Source: Eublepharis macularius (taxonomy: Eukaryota > Chordata > Lepidosauria > Squamata > Eublepharidae). Taken from it: a stretch of DNA of 64,000 nucleotides. A program made the translations under genes and the position numbers. The stretch spans positions 23,991,232 to 24,055,231 of the forward strand of contig NC_072794.1 in the NCBI RefSeq assembly GCF_028583425.1, given 5' to 3'. Shown one piece after another: positions 33,108 through 44,173 of this stretch (positions are counted from its first letter, which is position 1; every line of letters begins with the position of its first letter). A model generated the notes under the pieces. The model was given only the letters and a program-made list of their open reading frames with translations. It was not told where the DNA came from and did not search any database.

Positions 33108-33825
33108 TGTGAACAATGAGTCCGGGAATACACAATAAACCATCAGTTCTTTTTTTCTTTTTCCTATAAACACTGTATTAGTGCAAAGGTGCAAAAGTGC
33201 AAAGTGCAAATGAATAAATACAATATACAATAAATACAATAAGATCTGTTTCTTCTGTCCAAGTCGTTATGGAATAATAACAATGTCCAAAGGGAATGCC
33301 ATGAAAACCCACAATGGGGACTGAGCAATATACAAACGGAGAGTCACAGTCCGTGTTATTATAGTTGTGAATTCATGTTCGTTATGCACTGAAGCTGAGA
33401 AGAATACTATGAGTAGTCACATCGGAGCAATTAGCAAATTGGTGACCATCCAGGATTAATTGTGCCCAGGAAGAAGTATGATCTATACGAAACGGGAATT
33501 GTATAACATGCACGCATAATCCCGTCGGCACATTTGGATTTCTCTTCAACTTGGACTGGGGTCACCCCCCCTTCTAATACTGTGACTCTCCGTTTGTATA
33601 TTGCTCAGTCCCCATTGTGGGTTTTCATGGTATTCCCTTTGGACATTGTTATTATTCCATAACGACTTGGACAGAAGAAACAGGAGATCTTATTGTATTT
33701 ATTGTATATTGTATTTATTCATTTGCACTTTGCACTTTTGCACCTTTGCACTAATACAGTGTTTATAGGAAAAAGAAAAAAAAGAACTGATGGTTTATTG
33801 TGTATTCCCGGACTCGTTGTTCACA
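33108..33825. mobile_element. Foldback element with a hammerhead-like loop (copy 2)
   Basis: The left arm (33108-33350) and right arm (33579-33825) are near-identical inverted copies of about 245 bp. For example ACGGAGAGTCACAGT stands at the left loop edge and ACTGTGACTCTCCGT at the right; CAAAGGTGCAAAAGTGC and its complement lie nearer the ends. The loop of about 228 bp carries the ribozyme-like motif at 33461-33532. I suspect a Penelope-like origin because hammerhead motifs are known in the terminal repeats of that group. Confidence 0.7.
33461..33532 (+). ncRNA. Hammerhead-ribozyme-like motif, all three stems present
   Basis: Stem I is TGTGCC (33461-33466) with GGCACA (33527-33532), fully paired. 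The core is CAGGAAGA (33467-33474) where C-CUGANGA is expected. Stem II is GTAT (33476-33479) with ATAC (33485-33488), loop GATCT. GAAA is at 33489-33492. Stem III is CGGGA (33493-33497) with TCCCG (33520-33524). GTC is at 33524-33526, directly before stem I. The first two core bases depart from the consensus, so cleavage may be lost. Confidence 0.65.
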
Positions 33826-33877
33826 GTTTCTACTATCCAGGCGTTTTCCCTTGTTGTGTTCATTACTTTATAGCAAG

Positions 33878-34005
33878 AAGTCCAGTAGCACCTTTAAGAC
33901 TAACCAACTTTATTGAGGCATAAGCTTTCAAGAACCACAGCTATGGTTCTCAAAATCTTATGCCTCGATAAAGTTGGCTAGTCTTAAAGGTGCTACTGGA
34001 CTTTT
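33878..34005. repeat. Inverted pair of a short dispersed repeat
   Basis: AGTCCAGTAGCACCTTTAAG with ACTAACCAACTTTAT at the left is mirrored by ATAAAGTTGGCTAGT and CTTAAAGGTGCTACTGGACT at the right, around GAACCACAGC / GGTTCTC. It is a common reptile repeat present here as a palindrome. Confidence 0.65.
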
Positions 34006-34050
34006 TACTAATCAGAGTTGTGGCCTTCGAAGCCATTAGCTTCAATGAAT

Positions 34051-34485
34051 TTAGAAGAGTGTAACTTTGCTTAGAATTGCACTATTAGATTGGTAAGTTT
34101 TGAAAAACTTGGATTTTTTTTTCAAGTTTGGGAAAGACCATTTTTGCATCTTATCCCAATGTGAAAGTTTCACAAAATCCTGCTTCTGCTTCTCCAGTAC
34201 TCACCCAAGCTGTAAGCCTTGTGATTTTTTTTAGGTGGCTAACCGTACATGTCCTAAAAAGAGTACACCCCTTTAAGCCCATTGACCTTAATGAACCTAT
34301 AAGGGTGTGACTGCACTGTAAGAAATCTTCAGTCAGCCCCAGCATAAAATTGTGCTAAGAAAGTTTCAGAAGAGTATTTAGAGGAAGCATGGGCTCTAGT
34401 AAGGTCTTAAACTCTGTTTAAACATCCATCTGTTACTATTGCCAGGTAGTCGCCATCCTTTCGGGAAAGGTGAAGTTTGTGGCGT
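34051..34485. other. Intergenic, no clear feature
   Basis: 34262-34325 contains CACCCCTTTAAGCCCATTGA and a partial complement, a small palindromic repeat. Otherwise nothing. Confidence 0.3.
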
Positions 34486-34597
34486 TTATTTTTATTTTTA
34501 CTTCATTTTTATTTCATCTTTCTCCCGAATGTCAAAGCAAAATGGATTACATTGTTCTCTTCTCCATTTTATCCTCACAACAACCTTCTCAGGAAGG

Positions 34598-35498
34598 TGT
34601 CAGGTCTTGCCAGGTACTTCCCCAATCACTTCACTGCATCACTCCAGTGTATGAGTTAAAGATGATTTTATTAAGGAAAGATATCAGTTTCAAGGTACTG
34701 CAATATGGTCATTGACCGGAATGCCTAAAGGCAGGAAAGTCAGTTCAATTATAGGCAGGGGTTATTTCGTAGAAAACAGCTGGAGGAACTCATTAGCATA
34801 ACTCATTAGCATAACTCATCAGCATATGCCACACCCCTTGACATCACCAGAAGTGTGTCATTAGCATAACTGTTTTGCATATGCTACACCCCCTGACATC
34901 ACCTATCCTGGCTGTTTTGGACCCAATCCTGGCCACTCAGGGTGGAAATTGGGCCCAAAACGGCAAAAAGGGGCTGAAAATGGCCAAAAAGGGGCCCAAA
35001 ATGGTCAGGATCAGGCTGTTGCTGAGTGGGAGAGGGATCCACCACCCGTCAGAGGTCCATTCTGGGCTGTTTCTGCCCCAATCCACGCTGAAACAGGCCC
35101 AGAATGGCCAAGAGTCAGGTGGTTGGGGCCACCTGACATGTGACCTCTTTGGAGAACTGCCGGAACTGCGTTCTGGCGCATTCCCCCTCGAAATGAGCCA
35201 TGATTATAGGTCAGTGTCCCCCTCCCCCTCAGAAGGGAGAAAGTCAGTTAGGAGTTTAGGCACGCTTTGCCTGGGAAGAAGGGAGGGGGGAAGGAGAGGA
35301 GCACCACTCAGTCTGTGCAGTAGCTTCAAGGACATATTCCCAGTCTCAGCCAGAACTAGGAATCAATACACTTTGCCTGAAAGAGAAACAGTTAGCAACA
35401 GGTTCACATAACTCTGGTTCCCTCTGCACTCCCTCAGAGGTACTGAAGCAAAACACGAAACAGAAAAATGAAACAGGTATGCTGGGGCTTATCTGACA
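34598..35498 (-). mobile_element. Solo LTR (fossil), itself holding a hAT element
   Basis: It starts TGTCAGG and ends CTGACA and has a perfect 5-bp TSD, GAAGG, at 34593-34597 and 35499-35503. An AATAAA on the minus strand suggests that orientation. The LTR itself is about 446 bp once the nested hAT copy is set aside. Family (gypsy-like or ERV) not determined. Intact TSDs suggest it is not very old. Confidence 0.75.
34756..35202. mobile_element. Non-autonomous hAT element (CAGGG family) in the solo LTR
   Basis: It starts CAGGGGTTATTTCG, ends CGAAATGAGCCATG, and has a perfect TSD, ATTATAGG, at 34748-34755 and 35203-35210. It is the reverse-oriented sister of 12126-12495, with ATTAGCAT words at its left end. 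Confidence 0.85.
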
Positions 35499-35792
35499 GA
35501 AGGTTCGGCTAAGTGTGTGTGACTGTTCCAAGGTTACCCAGCCAAGCTTCCATGGCATAATGAGGATTTGAACCTGGGTCTCCCAGAGCCCCATTGATCA
35601 CTGTAACCACCACATTGTGCTGGCTTGTTAATGCAGGGGCAGAGGGAGAGACTGGAAAGAAGAGGTGCAGGCGCTTTGTGTATATGTGAGAGAAAGTGTG
35701 TGCCCTTGCATGTCCTCAACCATTACAAGTGTTTGATGTGGATGTTTGCAAAAACTCAAAGAGTTTTTCAAGTCACGCGTAGAGATGTCCAC

Positions 35793-36022
35793 TAGGTTTG
35801 TCAATCTCCAGGTGGGGCCTGGAGATCACCCAGAATTACAACTGTTCTTCAGAAGACACAGATGACACATTTTCTCCAAATCCTGGAGAAAATGGCTACT
35901 TTGGAGGGTGAACTCTAAGACTTTATACCCTCCTGAGGTCCTTCCTCTCCCCAAACCTTGACCTCCCCAGGCTCCAGTCCCCAAATCTCCAGGAATTTCC
36001 TAAGCCAGAGCTGGTAACTCTA
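35793..36022 (+). repeat. TAGGGTTGCCA-family element
   Basis: Body: CAATCTCCAGGTGGGGCCTG, GAATTACAACTG, GAAAATGGCTACTTTGGAGG, ending AGCTGGTAACTCTA. The family has inverted TAGGGTTGCCA-like ends and is probably hAT (compare the 8-bp TSD at 9239). Confidence 0.65.
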
Positions 36023-36677
36023 ATGTTCACTCTTTGCTTCCCATTTTCCTCATTTTGAAAGCGACAGCATGGAGAGATATGGCTGACATTCCACTTTGAA
36101 ATGTAGGATTTGTGCTTGGAATGCCAGCCAAGTGCTGGTAATTGGTGGAAGGTTTAGGGAACAGGGAGGTACAAATGTCCGGAGGGGGTGGAGAATAGGC
36201 ATTGTGGCAATGCCCCTTCTGGCACAAATCTGTAAGTAACATCATTGCATTGACGTCACACTTTAGGTTTAATCCTAAGGCGTTGTGCTGATGGGATAAC
36301 ATAACTTGTGGTTTTGTGATGCCTATCCCCCCACCCCACACACACACACTGCCCCTCTACCAAGTGGCAGCGAACACCCAAGGCTTCAGGTTCTCCAGCT
36401 TGTTCCCTGAGCATATATGACACATTTCATTTCAATATCTCAGTATTCAAAAAAGGTATCACTTTGCAAACAACAAAACAGGATGCTGAACCGTAAATTA
36501 AACCAAAGGCCTTAAACTGTCCAGTCAATAAAAATCATTATCAACGATCATAAACCCGCAGCCTTCAAAAGCCTGCCTATATTTATACATCTCATCTATT
36601 TTCTTTTGTACACTCATCTGGCCATCTTTGATGGGAAAGAGTTAATAGGTTTTATGAATAAAATGATGGTTTACAAG

Positions 36678-36887
36678 TAGGGTTGCCAACTCAAGGTTGT
36701 GAAATTCCTGGAAATTTGGGGGGGGGTGGAGCCTGGAGAGGGATGGGGAAGGACCTCAGCTGGTTATAATGCCATAAAGTCCACCCTCCAAAGCAGCCGT
36801 TTCTCCAGGGGAACTTCTCTCTGTGGACTGGAGATCAGTTATAATTCTGGAAGATCTCCAGCCACCACCTGGAGGTTGGCATCCCTA
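36678..36887 (-). repeat. TAGGGTTGCCA-family element, minus
   Basis: TAGGGTTGCCAACTC at the left, TTGGCATCCCTA at the right. The flanks TTTACAAG and CTTATAAG agree at 6 of 8 positions and may be the worn TSD. Confidence 0.65.
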
Positions 36888-37609
36888 CTTATAAGCACGC
36901 ACAAGTGAGCTCTGCTAGCAGAACATTCCAGAGTTCCAGGGTTATCATCAGAAAATTCTCCATTCTGACATCTCATTATTTTCACCTCCAGTCTGGTCTT
37001 CCCATGAAGCAAAATTGGGTGATACATTCCTGAGGTTGTTGTGTTGACTGTACCATTCCAGGCTGGGAGCCTGCCTAGAATTTCCACATGTACAAAGATT
37101 GGGTAATTTTGTCAATTCCCTCTTGCATGAGAAGCTTCTGACTCCCCGACCCGCTATTCCTGGGGGAGGGGGGTCCCTTTCCTCCAAGAACTGCATCTCA
37201 GTGAGCATTTGGGGCTGCTGCAGGAGGGGGGAAATTGGCACGTGGAAATTCTAAGTGAGAGCCAAGCCATGGGATGCTATTTTAAAATCTTCATATTTAT
37301 TTATTTGCAAGATTTCTACCCTGCCTATCTGCCCCAACAGGGCCCTCAAGGAGGCTAACAATTTTAAAACATACAAATGAAAATCTCATCTTAAAAGCCA
37401 TTACAACTAACACATAAATGCATCATTAAAACAATTTAAAACCAGGAGTTAAAATAAAAGATAAAAGCAACTCTTAAAAACAGGAGGGAGGAGGGATGGC
37501 TGAGGGTCTCTCTAGATGTGCATGTTTTTAAAGAGTTGGGCCTGGGTTTTCCAGACCCAACTTGGGTTTCTGTAGCTATATAGCAGTTAAAAAGTAAATG
37601 GCTGTTAAG
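36888..37609. other. Intergenic with LINE-tail fragment
   Basis: 37265-37480 on the minus strand resembles a LINE 3' region (TATTTATTTATTTGCAAGAT, TACCCTGCCTATCTGCCCC, then A-rich TTAAAAC words). The rest is not recognised. Confidence 0.35.
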
Positions 37610-38035
37610 TAGAGATGGGCACGAACCAAAATATGAACCAAAATTAAGCATGAACCAGGCCGGTTCGTGGTTTGCGAACTGCAGTTCGTCAGATACCATT
37701 TCTGATGAACCGCCACGAACTTTAGGCTGGTTTATTTGGTTCGTTTTTTGGTTCATGACTGCAAACAGCCTGGTGCCAATCAATCAGTTTCCTAGGCAAC
37801 AGGGGATGGTCTTCCTGCAGACCTTCTGCTGACCCGAAAGTGACCTTCACCTGGCCTGGAAGTGACCTTCTGCTGACTCAGAAGTGATGATTTTCTGACC
37901 CAGATGTGACATTTTCATGAACCAAATGAACCGATTCGTGAACCAGGTGCAGGTTCGTGAAAGTTCGTGGTTCATGAAATCTGACGAACCACAAACCGTA
38001 TGGTTCGGGTTTTTTCCAGTTCATGCCCATCTCTA
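37610..38035. mobile_element. Non-autonomous hAT element, TAGAGATGGGCACGAA family, copy 2
   Basis: Perfect TSD CTGTTAAG at 37602-37609 and 38036-38043. Subterminal GGTTCGTG and CACGAACC words are abundant. Confidence 0.88.
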
Positions 38036-39205
38036 CTGTTAAGAAATAAAGGAGAACCCAAATGGCCTCAGAATGCCTCCATGAAGGAAGGCATCCCCCA
38101 CTCCTCCTGCCTCCCTCAAGCTATTTCCCCATGTCACAATAGCACAGGGCGGGGATTCCCCACCCCTGTTTTTACTGCTCCACATGTACTGCTTCATGTG
38201 GAACAGAAAAAAACAGGAGGGGAACCTCCCTCCCATGCTATTTTGACATGGAGAAATGGCTTGAGGGGGGAGGGAGGAGTGCCTCCTTCCCTTGTGAAGG
38301 CATTCTGAGGCCGTTTGGGCTCTCATTTTTTTAACAGCTGTTCATCAAAGCTGCTGTGTAGCTGCAGGGAACCCAAGTTGGGTCTGGGGAACCCAGCCGG
38401 AAACAGACTGGGAGCCACTGGAGAGGAGCCAAGATTGCAGTGATGTGTTCCCTGTGTCCCACTCCAGTCAACATCCTGGCTGCAACATTCGGCGCCAGTT
38501 GAAGTTTCCGTATACTTTTCTTCCATGTGAAGAAAAACATCTGGAATCTTCAGCCCCAGGATTCTATCACCTTATCTTGCTGCATGTGTAGATCCACCCT
38601 TTGTTTCAGGGGTGGGGAGGGGGTGGGGGAGTCTTAAACAGGATTCTATTAGATGAGCTTAAAAACCTGGAATGTCGGCACTTGTGTGGAAATATAGTCC
38701 CTCTACACGTTACTTCACTCTACATTTTACACATTACTCTGCATGAGCACATAATACATCCACATGGAGCAGCAGAAATAGGGAAATGTCTCCCCTCCGC
38801 ACTGTTTTTGCATGGGGGGAAAGCTTGGGAGAAAAACAGGAGCTTTCCCTCCTCTGGCGGCAGCTTTCTGAGCCCATTTGTATGCTTTTTTAAAAATAGA
38901 AGCCAATCCCCGAGATGATGGGTGGCTGCGCAGAGCATGGATTGTCTCCTTGCAGAACTCGTAAAAGAAGCAATATGTAAAGTGACTGATAGTCTCTTGT
39001 GATCATCAAGGACAGCAGGCTTAAGGTCTTAATCAGTACTGTGGATTCATTAAAAAAAGTAACTAGCTTGTTCAGCAGCCACACAACAGGCTACATCTCT
39101 CCGTCTCACCAGTTAGGAGGCAGATAGTAGCAACATCTGATCTTTCTGAACTATCATCAAGGGCTAACCCACATTCATAGAAGTCAGTCCTTAAGAATGC
39201 CAAAC
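38036..39205. other. Intergenic, inverted GGGGAAATGGC-type repeats
   Basis: 38085-38260 holds two partly complementary blocks (CTATTTCCCCATGTCACAAT and ATTTTGACATGGAGAAATGG), an imperfect foldback. Nothing else was recognised. Confidence 0.35.
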
Positions 39206-39208
39206 TGA

Positions 39209-39410
39209 GAGCCAAGCTACAAGTGAAACCTTACACAGGTTGGACACTTGTCAGCTCACCTCAAGTTTTGAAGGGAAATGTAGGCGTCCTGGTTTTACAG
39301 CTTGGCTCTCCATTATAGCTGCAAGACCAGGATGCCTACATTTCCCATTGAAACTTGAGGGAAGCTGATAAGTGTCCAACCTGTGTCAGGCGTCACTTGT
39401 AGCTTAGCTC
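39209..39410. mobile_element. MITE, GAGCCAAGCTACAAGTG family
   Basis: Near-complete foldback with TGA on both sides (39206-39208 and 39411-39413). About the same length as the innermost element at 19856. Confidence 0.8.
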
Positions 39411-39413
39411 TGA

Positions 39414-40981
39414 GAGAGAGAGGCAGCTGTTGTAGCACCTCTGCCTTCCATAAAAGGTCCCTTTCCACAGATACTTTCCATATCTGCGCCCCTCCCCCCA
39501 AGTAGCAGAGATCGTTCCAGGTTTTCGAACTCCATCGAAAACCACATCGAAAACCACATCGAGAACAAGGAGACTCACAGCATCCCTGAAGCACTCAGAT
39601 AACCCTCCCATCATTTGATGATGGTTCTGTGCGTTTTCTACACAAGTCCCTGGGCTAGGGTAACATTTAAAGAGTTTTGATATTCATGAGAATCTAAGTA
39701 TGGGGCAGTTCCCTGGACCCCACATTCCCTTCACAGGACACGGAGTTTTCTGGATTGTTTTCCTGCAGCCCCTTCCAGCCCCTGGAAAAAACATTTCATG
39801 GGCTCACAGGACCTATACTGAGGAACAGCCCCATGAGATGGAATGAAGAAGGACAAGAGGTTAAATCACTCCTCCATCTTTAAAAGTACAGCTCTGCTGA
39901 AGATAGAGGGCGATTTCATTCCTGTGAAGAAAATGGCTGCTTTGGAGGGTGGACTTGAAGGCATTATACCCTGCTGAGTTCCCTCCCCTCCTCAAACCCA
40001 GCTCTCTCCAGGCTCTACATACAAAATCTCCAGGAATTTCCCAACCTCCTCCTCTTGTCAATCTATGCCTTTATTGGGCGAGCATGTAAACACCTATGTA
40101 AATTTTCCAGGTATCATTCTTCAAGGGAATACAAGTTTTGTTGTTGTTTTGCTGCCATGGGTTATCATGGCTACTCCTCCGGAACTCCAATGTTTAGTTA
40201 TTCTCGAAGCACATCTTGAGCCTCATGCTTTTGATTCTTCTTACTCAGAAGTTGCCCAAATGCTTCAAGCATCCTTCAGCTGCCAAAAATGTGTTCTCTG
40301 ACTGGGTTACAGAATGTCAAATTTCAGCATCAAAGGGACGTTTTTGGCAATGAAGATGTTGAAATTGTACAAGAGAAACCTTCGTTTGCACCATTTGAAC
40401 TTGTGGTTAGAGCCCAAAGGTAATAAAGACAATATGAAAGGGCCTCAATTTGTTGAAAAACTGGACGGATGTATCAGGGGAAACCAAAGTTTTACTAATT
40501 GGAGATTCAGCTGTTGATGGAAATGTTTACTTTTCTATTGTTCTAATAAGGCAAGGAAGTCCACGCCACAGAAATGTAAGGGTGGAATTAGATCTCAGGA
40601 GGGAAGCACAAGGTTCCCAGCTAATGTTTGCCTTGTAACCTAAGTATGTGAACGGGGGGGGGGGGGGACACTTACACACAATCAGCAAATAGGAGGGTGG
40701 AAGGTTATCCATTTCCCTGCCTGCCATAACGTGAAATGTCTCCCCCCCCCTCAAATGAGTTACAGAATAAGTTAGATGGGACGGGTGTAAGAGAAAGCTT
40801 GAGGGGAATTTGTATATGAGAAATTAGCAAGCATGGGAGAGATTACGCAGCCCCTCTTGCCTGCTGAGTCTCCTCAACAAATCCTTCCCCTCAACTCGAT
40901 TTTCATATTGCTGGGTTCCTAGGACAACGTAGAAGAATAGCTGTGTGGGATGAGGAGGGCTGGAGTGAGGAGGGACAAGAA
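39414..40981. other. Intergenic, little recognised
   Basis: 39920-40050 is a partial TAGGGTTGCCA-family element (AAAATGGCTGCTTTGGAGGG, AAATCTCCAGGAATTTCCC). A poly-G run lies at 40659-40668. No gene. Confidence 0.35.
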
Positions 40982-41185
40982 TAGAGATGCCAGCCTCCAG
41001 GGGGTGGCTAGAGATCTCCTAGAATTACAACTGATCTCCAGGCCACTGGAGAAAATGGCAGCCGTGGAGGGTGGACTCTGTAGCATTATACCCCACTGAG
41101 GTCTCTCCCTTCTCCAAACCCCACCCTCTCCAGACTCTACCTGCAGAATCTCCAGAAATTTCCCAACCTGGAGCTGGCAACCCTA
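40982..41185 (+). repeat. TAGGGTTGCCA-family element
   Basis: TAGAGATGCCAGCCTCCAGG at the left, GAGCTGGCAACCCTA at the right, with the family's ATTACAACTGATCTCCAGGC interior. TSD not seen. Confidence 0.65.
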
Positions 41186-41401
41186 ATTCCCACCCTGAGC
41201 TCCTGTTGCATATCACTTCTTCAAGTGCTTTTGGTGGTATTTGAAAAAGCCCAGTGTTGCAAATATGACTCATTTAACCATCAAGGGTGTTTTGTTTTAA
41301 CCTGAGATCTTCAAGGAAAGAATACCTTTGTATTCATCACCTGCCTCTTATTGTGACAATCCAGCAAGTATTCCTGGGAATTCTTACCAGGAAATGACAT
41401 G

Positions 41402-41807
41402 TAGGGATGCCAGTTCCCCTTCCCCTCCTGATGGGGGGGGGGGGGACATGACATTTACCTATGTGTTCTTCTTGCATGCTTGCAAAGCACGTGCTCTAAC
41501 CTGGTGTGATGTCATTGTGCTCAGCGGTGGGCATGCTCCTGCCCTTTAAAGACCAAATGTGGGCCAATTTTGATCTCTGTGAAGGATGGGAATATGTCCG
41601 CCAGCAGGCACAATGATGTCACTTCCAGAAGTAAAGTCATCACATCTGTGGGTAGCGCACCAGTTGCATGCTGGCCTGGGAGGTATCTTGCCTCCCAGGC
41701 CAATTCCCCAATGCATCCCCCACCCCCGCCAGCCAGGTGAGTGGCAGCAGGGGGCAGAGGCTGAGAGTGGAGGATCCCTGGCCCCCACCAGGGGACTGCC
41801 AGCCCTA
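41402..41807. mobile_element. hAT-like element, TAGGGATGCCAG family
   Basis: TAGGGATGCCAGTTCCCC at the left and GGGGACTGCCAGCCCTA at the right are inverted. The interior has ATGATGTCACTTCCAGAAG. The flanking 8-mers do not match, so the assignment rests on the ends. Confidence 0.55.
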
Positions 41808-42599
41808 AAGGTAGGGCACTGGAGACCTGGGTGTATAGGAACAGGATAGGCTGTGAATGGGGGATTAAATGTGAACACTGGGCTGTGTTCCACCCAACCG
41901 GGCCTCCTTGAGACAAGAAATGGCATTCTGTTATTTTGTTACTGGGCCTGCCTTGTAGGAGTAAGTTATGGGTGCCAGTCTGCTCTCACTTAAGGTTGCC
42001 AGCCTCCAGGTGGTGGCTGGAGGAGATCTCTTGGAATTACAATTGATCTCCAGGCCACAGAGATCAGCTCCCAGGGATCTCCCCCCCCCCAGAGTATGCA
42101 GGGCCTTCTCTTCCCCTGCTTACTTTGTCATTGGCTCCCCTTTTTGCTACTGTGCTTGATGCTTTCTCTTTGCCTTGGGTCTGAAATGAAACTGGCAATT
42201 TCCTGCAAGTCAGGCGGCAACCTTCCCCCTCCAGCTATGGGCAAGACTAAATGAGGGGGTGGGCCTTTGCACTTGATAATACAGCCCAATTTTACTAACT
42301 GCTCATGGTCCATGATGACCTTTTGCTCCCTGGGTACGGCACCATTTCCCTTAATGCTAATTTTTAAATAAGAAATAAAATAACATCCTAAAGGTAAAGG
42401 TTATATTGGGACAAGATGAAAGTTGGGTGGAAAATGAGGAGGACATGTGCTCATAGGTATACGCTTAAGAAGGTGAATATGTATTGGTAGCATAAAATTA
42501 GAGGCTGATGCAGTGCGGAACTATCGGTCTCTTCAGGTATACATTGGACAGGAACATAGAGGCTTATATACACATATGTGTGGATATGTGGCGGAGGGG
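41808..42599. other. Intergenic with TAGGGTTGCCA fragment
   Basis: 41990-42090 carries GGTTGCCAGCCTCCAGGTGG and ATTACAATTGATCTCCAGGC, a partial element. The rest is not recognised. Confidence 0.35.
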
Positions 42600-42805
42600 A
42601 GTTCTGTCGAGTGTTAGCTGACTCATAGCAACCCCAGGGGGATTTTCATGGCAAGAGACTAACAGAGGTGGTTTGCCATTGCCTGCCTCTGCAATCTTTG
42701 TTTTCTTTGGAGATCTCCCTTCCAATGACTAACAAAGGCCAACTCTTCTTAGCTTATGAGATCTGATGAGATCAGACTTGCCTGGGCTCTCCAGGTCAGG
42801 GCATA
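42600..42805 (-). mobile_element. 5S-rRNA-derived SINE, minus strand
   Basis: On the minus strand the 5S-like head (GATCTGATCTCATC region, AAGAAGAGTTGGCC) follows CCTGGAGAGCCCAGGC. The left end has CTAACAGAGGTGGTTTGCCA in plus orientation, the conserved SINE body. It is an undivided copy that shows what the split copy at 19625 should look like. Confidence 0.75.
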
Positions 42806-43445
42806 AGTGGGTATATTGGTCAGTATTTTTAATATTCCCTTAGGCAAGTATCCTTTCACAGGACAAACGTTTGCACTCATACACAAATATCTTTCTCTCT
42901 TATTTCCTGCAATAGTTTCCCTACCTTCCAGTTACTCCAAGGGAAGATTACCCTAACTGTAAGACAATCCCTTAAAACAAAAATGTTCCCCACAAAAGGT
43001 TTTGAATTACCATATATACTTATAACTTGTACATGAATTTAAGATGGCCCTCCCTCTTTTAGTTCTTGACAACTCACCCTAGAAAAAACCTCGTCTTCCT
43101 TTCATGTAAATACAGAATATTCCATTACAGCTTGTGGCATAACACACACAAACTTTGCAAGAGATAAGATTGTTTGGGAAATCACAATGCTGTGATCATG
43201 TTTCCTGTTAGTTCTTAGCAGTCCAAAAAAGACTGTCCTATGGCCAGCACAACTAGCATGCAGGAAGAGGGGAAAGAAAAATACAGTCTACTTGAAAGGA
43301 GTCCAGTTGGTGTCAGACATGCATGGCAACTCATAAATGATTGATAAATGACATATGTGCATTTGCTTTTGATCATTTGTTTATTTTTTGCCCTGCAGTT
43401 CAAACTCAGAGTAGCATACATGATTTTCCTTGCCTCCATTTTATC
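42806..43445. other. Intergenic, no recognised feature
   Basis: Nothing firm. TAAGATGGCCCTCCCTC near 43042 resembles a short repeat also seen near 58595. Confidence 0.3.
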
Positions 43446-43638
43446 AGTTTGGTGTAGTGGTTAAGAATGAGGGACTCTAAGCTGGAGAACCGGGTTTGAT
43501 TCCCCAGTCCTCCACTTAAAGCCATTTGGGTGACCATGGGCTAGTCAAAGCTCTCTGGAGCTCTCTCAGCTCCACCCACCTCACAGGGTGTTTTGTTGTG
43601 GGGATAATAATAACATACTTTGTAAACTGTGTCACAAC
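43446..43638 (+). mobile_element. tRNA-derived SINE, interrupted by a hAT element
   Basis: AGTTTGGTGTAGTGGTTAAG, GGTTTGATTCCCCAGTCC and CCACCTCACAGGGTG match the SINE at 22606. It stops where the hAT element begins. Confidence 0.75.
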
Positions 43639-44173
43639 TAGAGATGGGCACGAACCTAAATATGACCACAAAAAAACCATGAACCAGGCCGGTTCGGGGT
43701 TCGCAAACCAGGGTTATTGGAAGCTCCTTTTCACGGAACTTCCACGAACTGTATACTGGTTTGTTAGGTCATATTTACAGGGGCAGTTTAAATGGCCATT
43801 TCCCCAGGGAAATGGCCATTTAAACTGCCCCTTTAAGGGACTTGCAAGGGCAGGTCCCTTTAAACTATCAGCTGGCAGGCAGCAGGGGGGATAGTTTAAA
43901 GGGACTTGCCACGGCAGGTCCCTTTAAACTCCCCAAACCCCAGCCTCCCTACCCCCTTAATGGACCTGCCGCTTGCAAGGCAGAAAAGGGCTCTTTAAAC
44001 TGTTAAACGCCCCTTTCCCTGCCACTGTTAAGACCGGAAAAGGGTATTTAAACCCCACGAATCACAAACCATGAACTGGTTCGTAACTGGTCCAGTTCCG
44101 TGGTTCGTGGTTCGTGAAACCCACGAACCACAAACCTCCTGGTTCATTTTTTTTTGTTCCGTGCCCATCTCTA
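43639..44173. mobile_element. Non-autonomous hAT element, TAGAGATGGGCACGAA family, copy 3
   Basis: The flanks GTCACAAC (43631-43638) and GTTACAAC (44174-44181) agree at 7 of 8. The interior differs from other copies: it has a perfect palindrome at 43779-43832 and repeated CAGGTCCCTTTAAACT words. Confidence 0.85.
43779..43832. repeat. Perfect palindrome, 26-bp arms, 2-bp centre
   Basis: The left arm runs AGGGGCAGTTTAAATGG into CCATTTCCC and the right arm is its exact complement around CA. It lies inside hAT copy 3. Confidence 0.9.

Larger units (their letters stand above)
34486..35625 (-). mobile_element. tRNA-derived SINE, minus strand, split by a solo LTR
   Basis: The left part (34486-34597) has TTTTATCCTCACAACAACC and the right part (35499-35625) has GGTTACCCAGCCAAGCTTCC, ATTTGAACCTGGGTCTCC and CCACATTGTGCTGGCT. 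Both belong to the tRNA SINE seen at 20477, reversed. The insertion between them is the LTR at 34598-35498. Confidence 0.75.

Noticed and set aside
34875-35411. 178-codon plus-strand frame
   Set aside because: Crosses the right half of a hAT element and into LTR sequence, so it is a chance frame.
40100-40640. Possible processed pseudogene (several short + frames)
   Set aside because: No recognisable protein and no A-tail with TSD.
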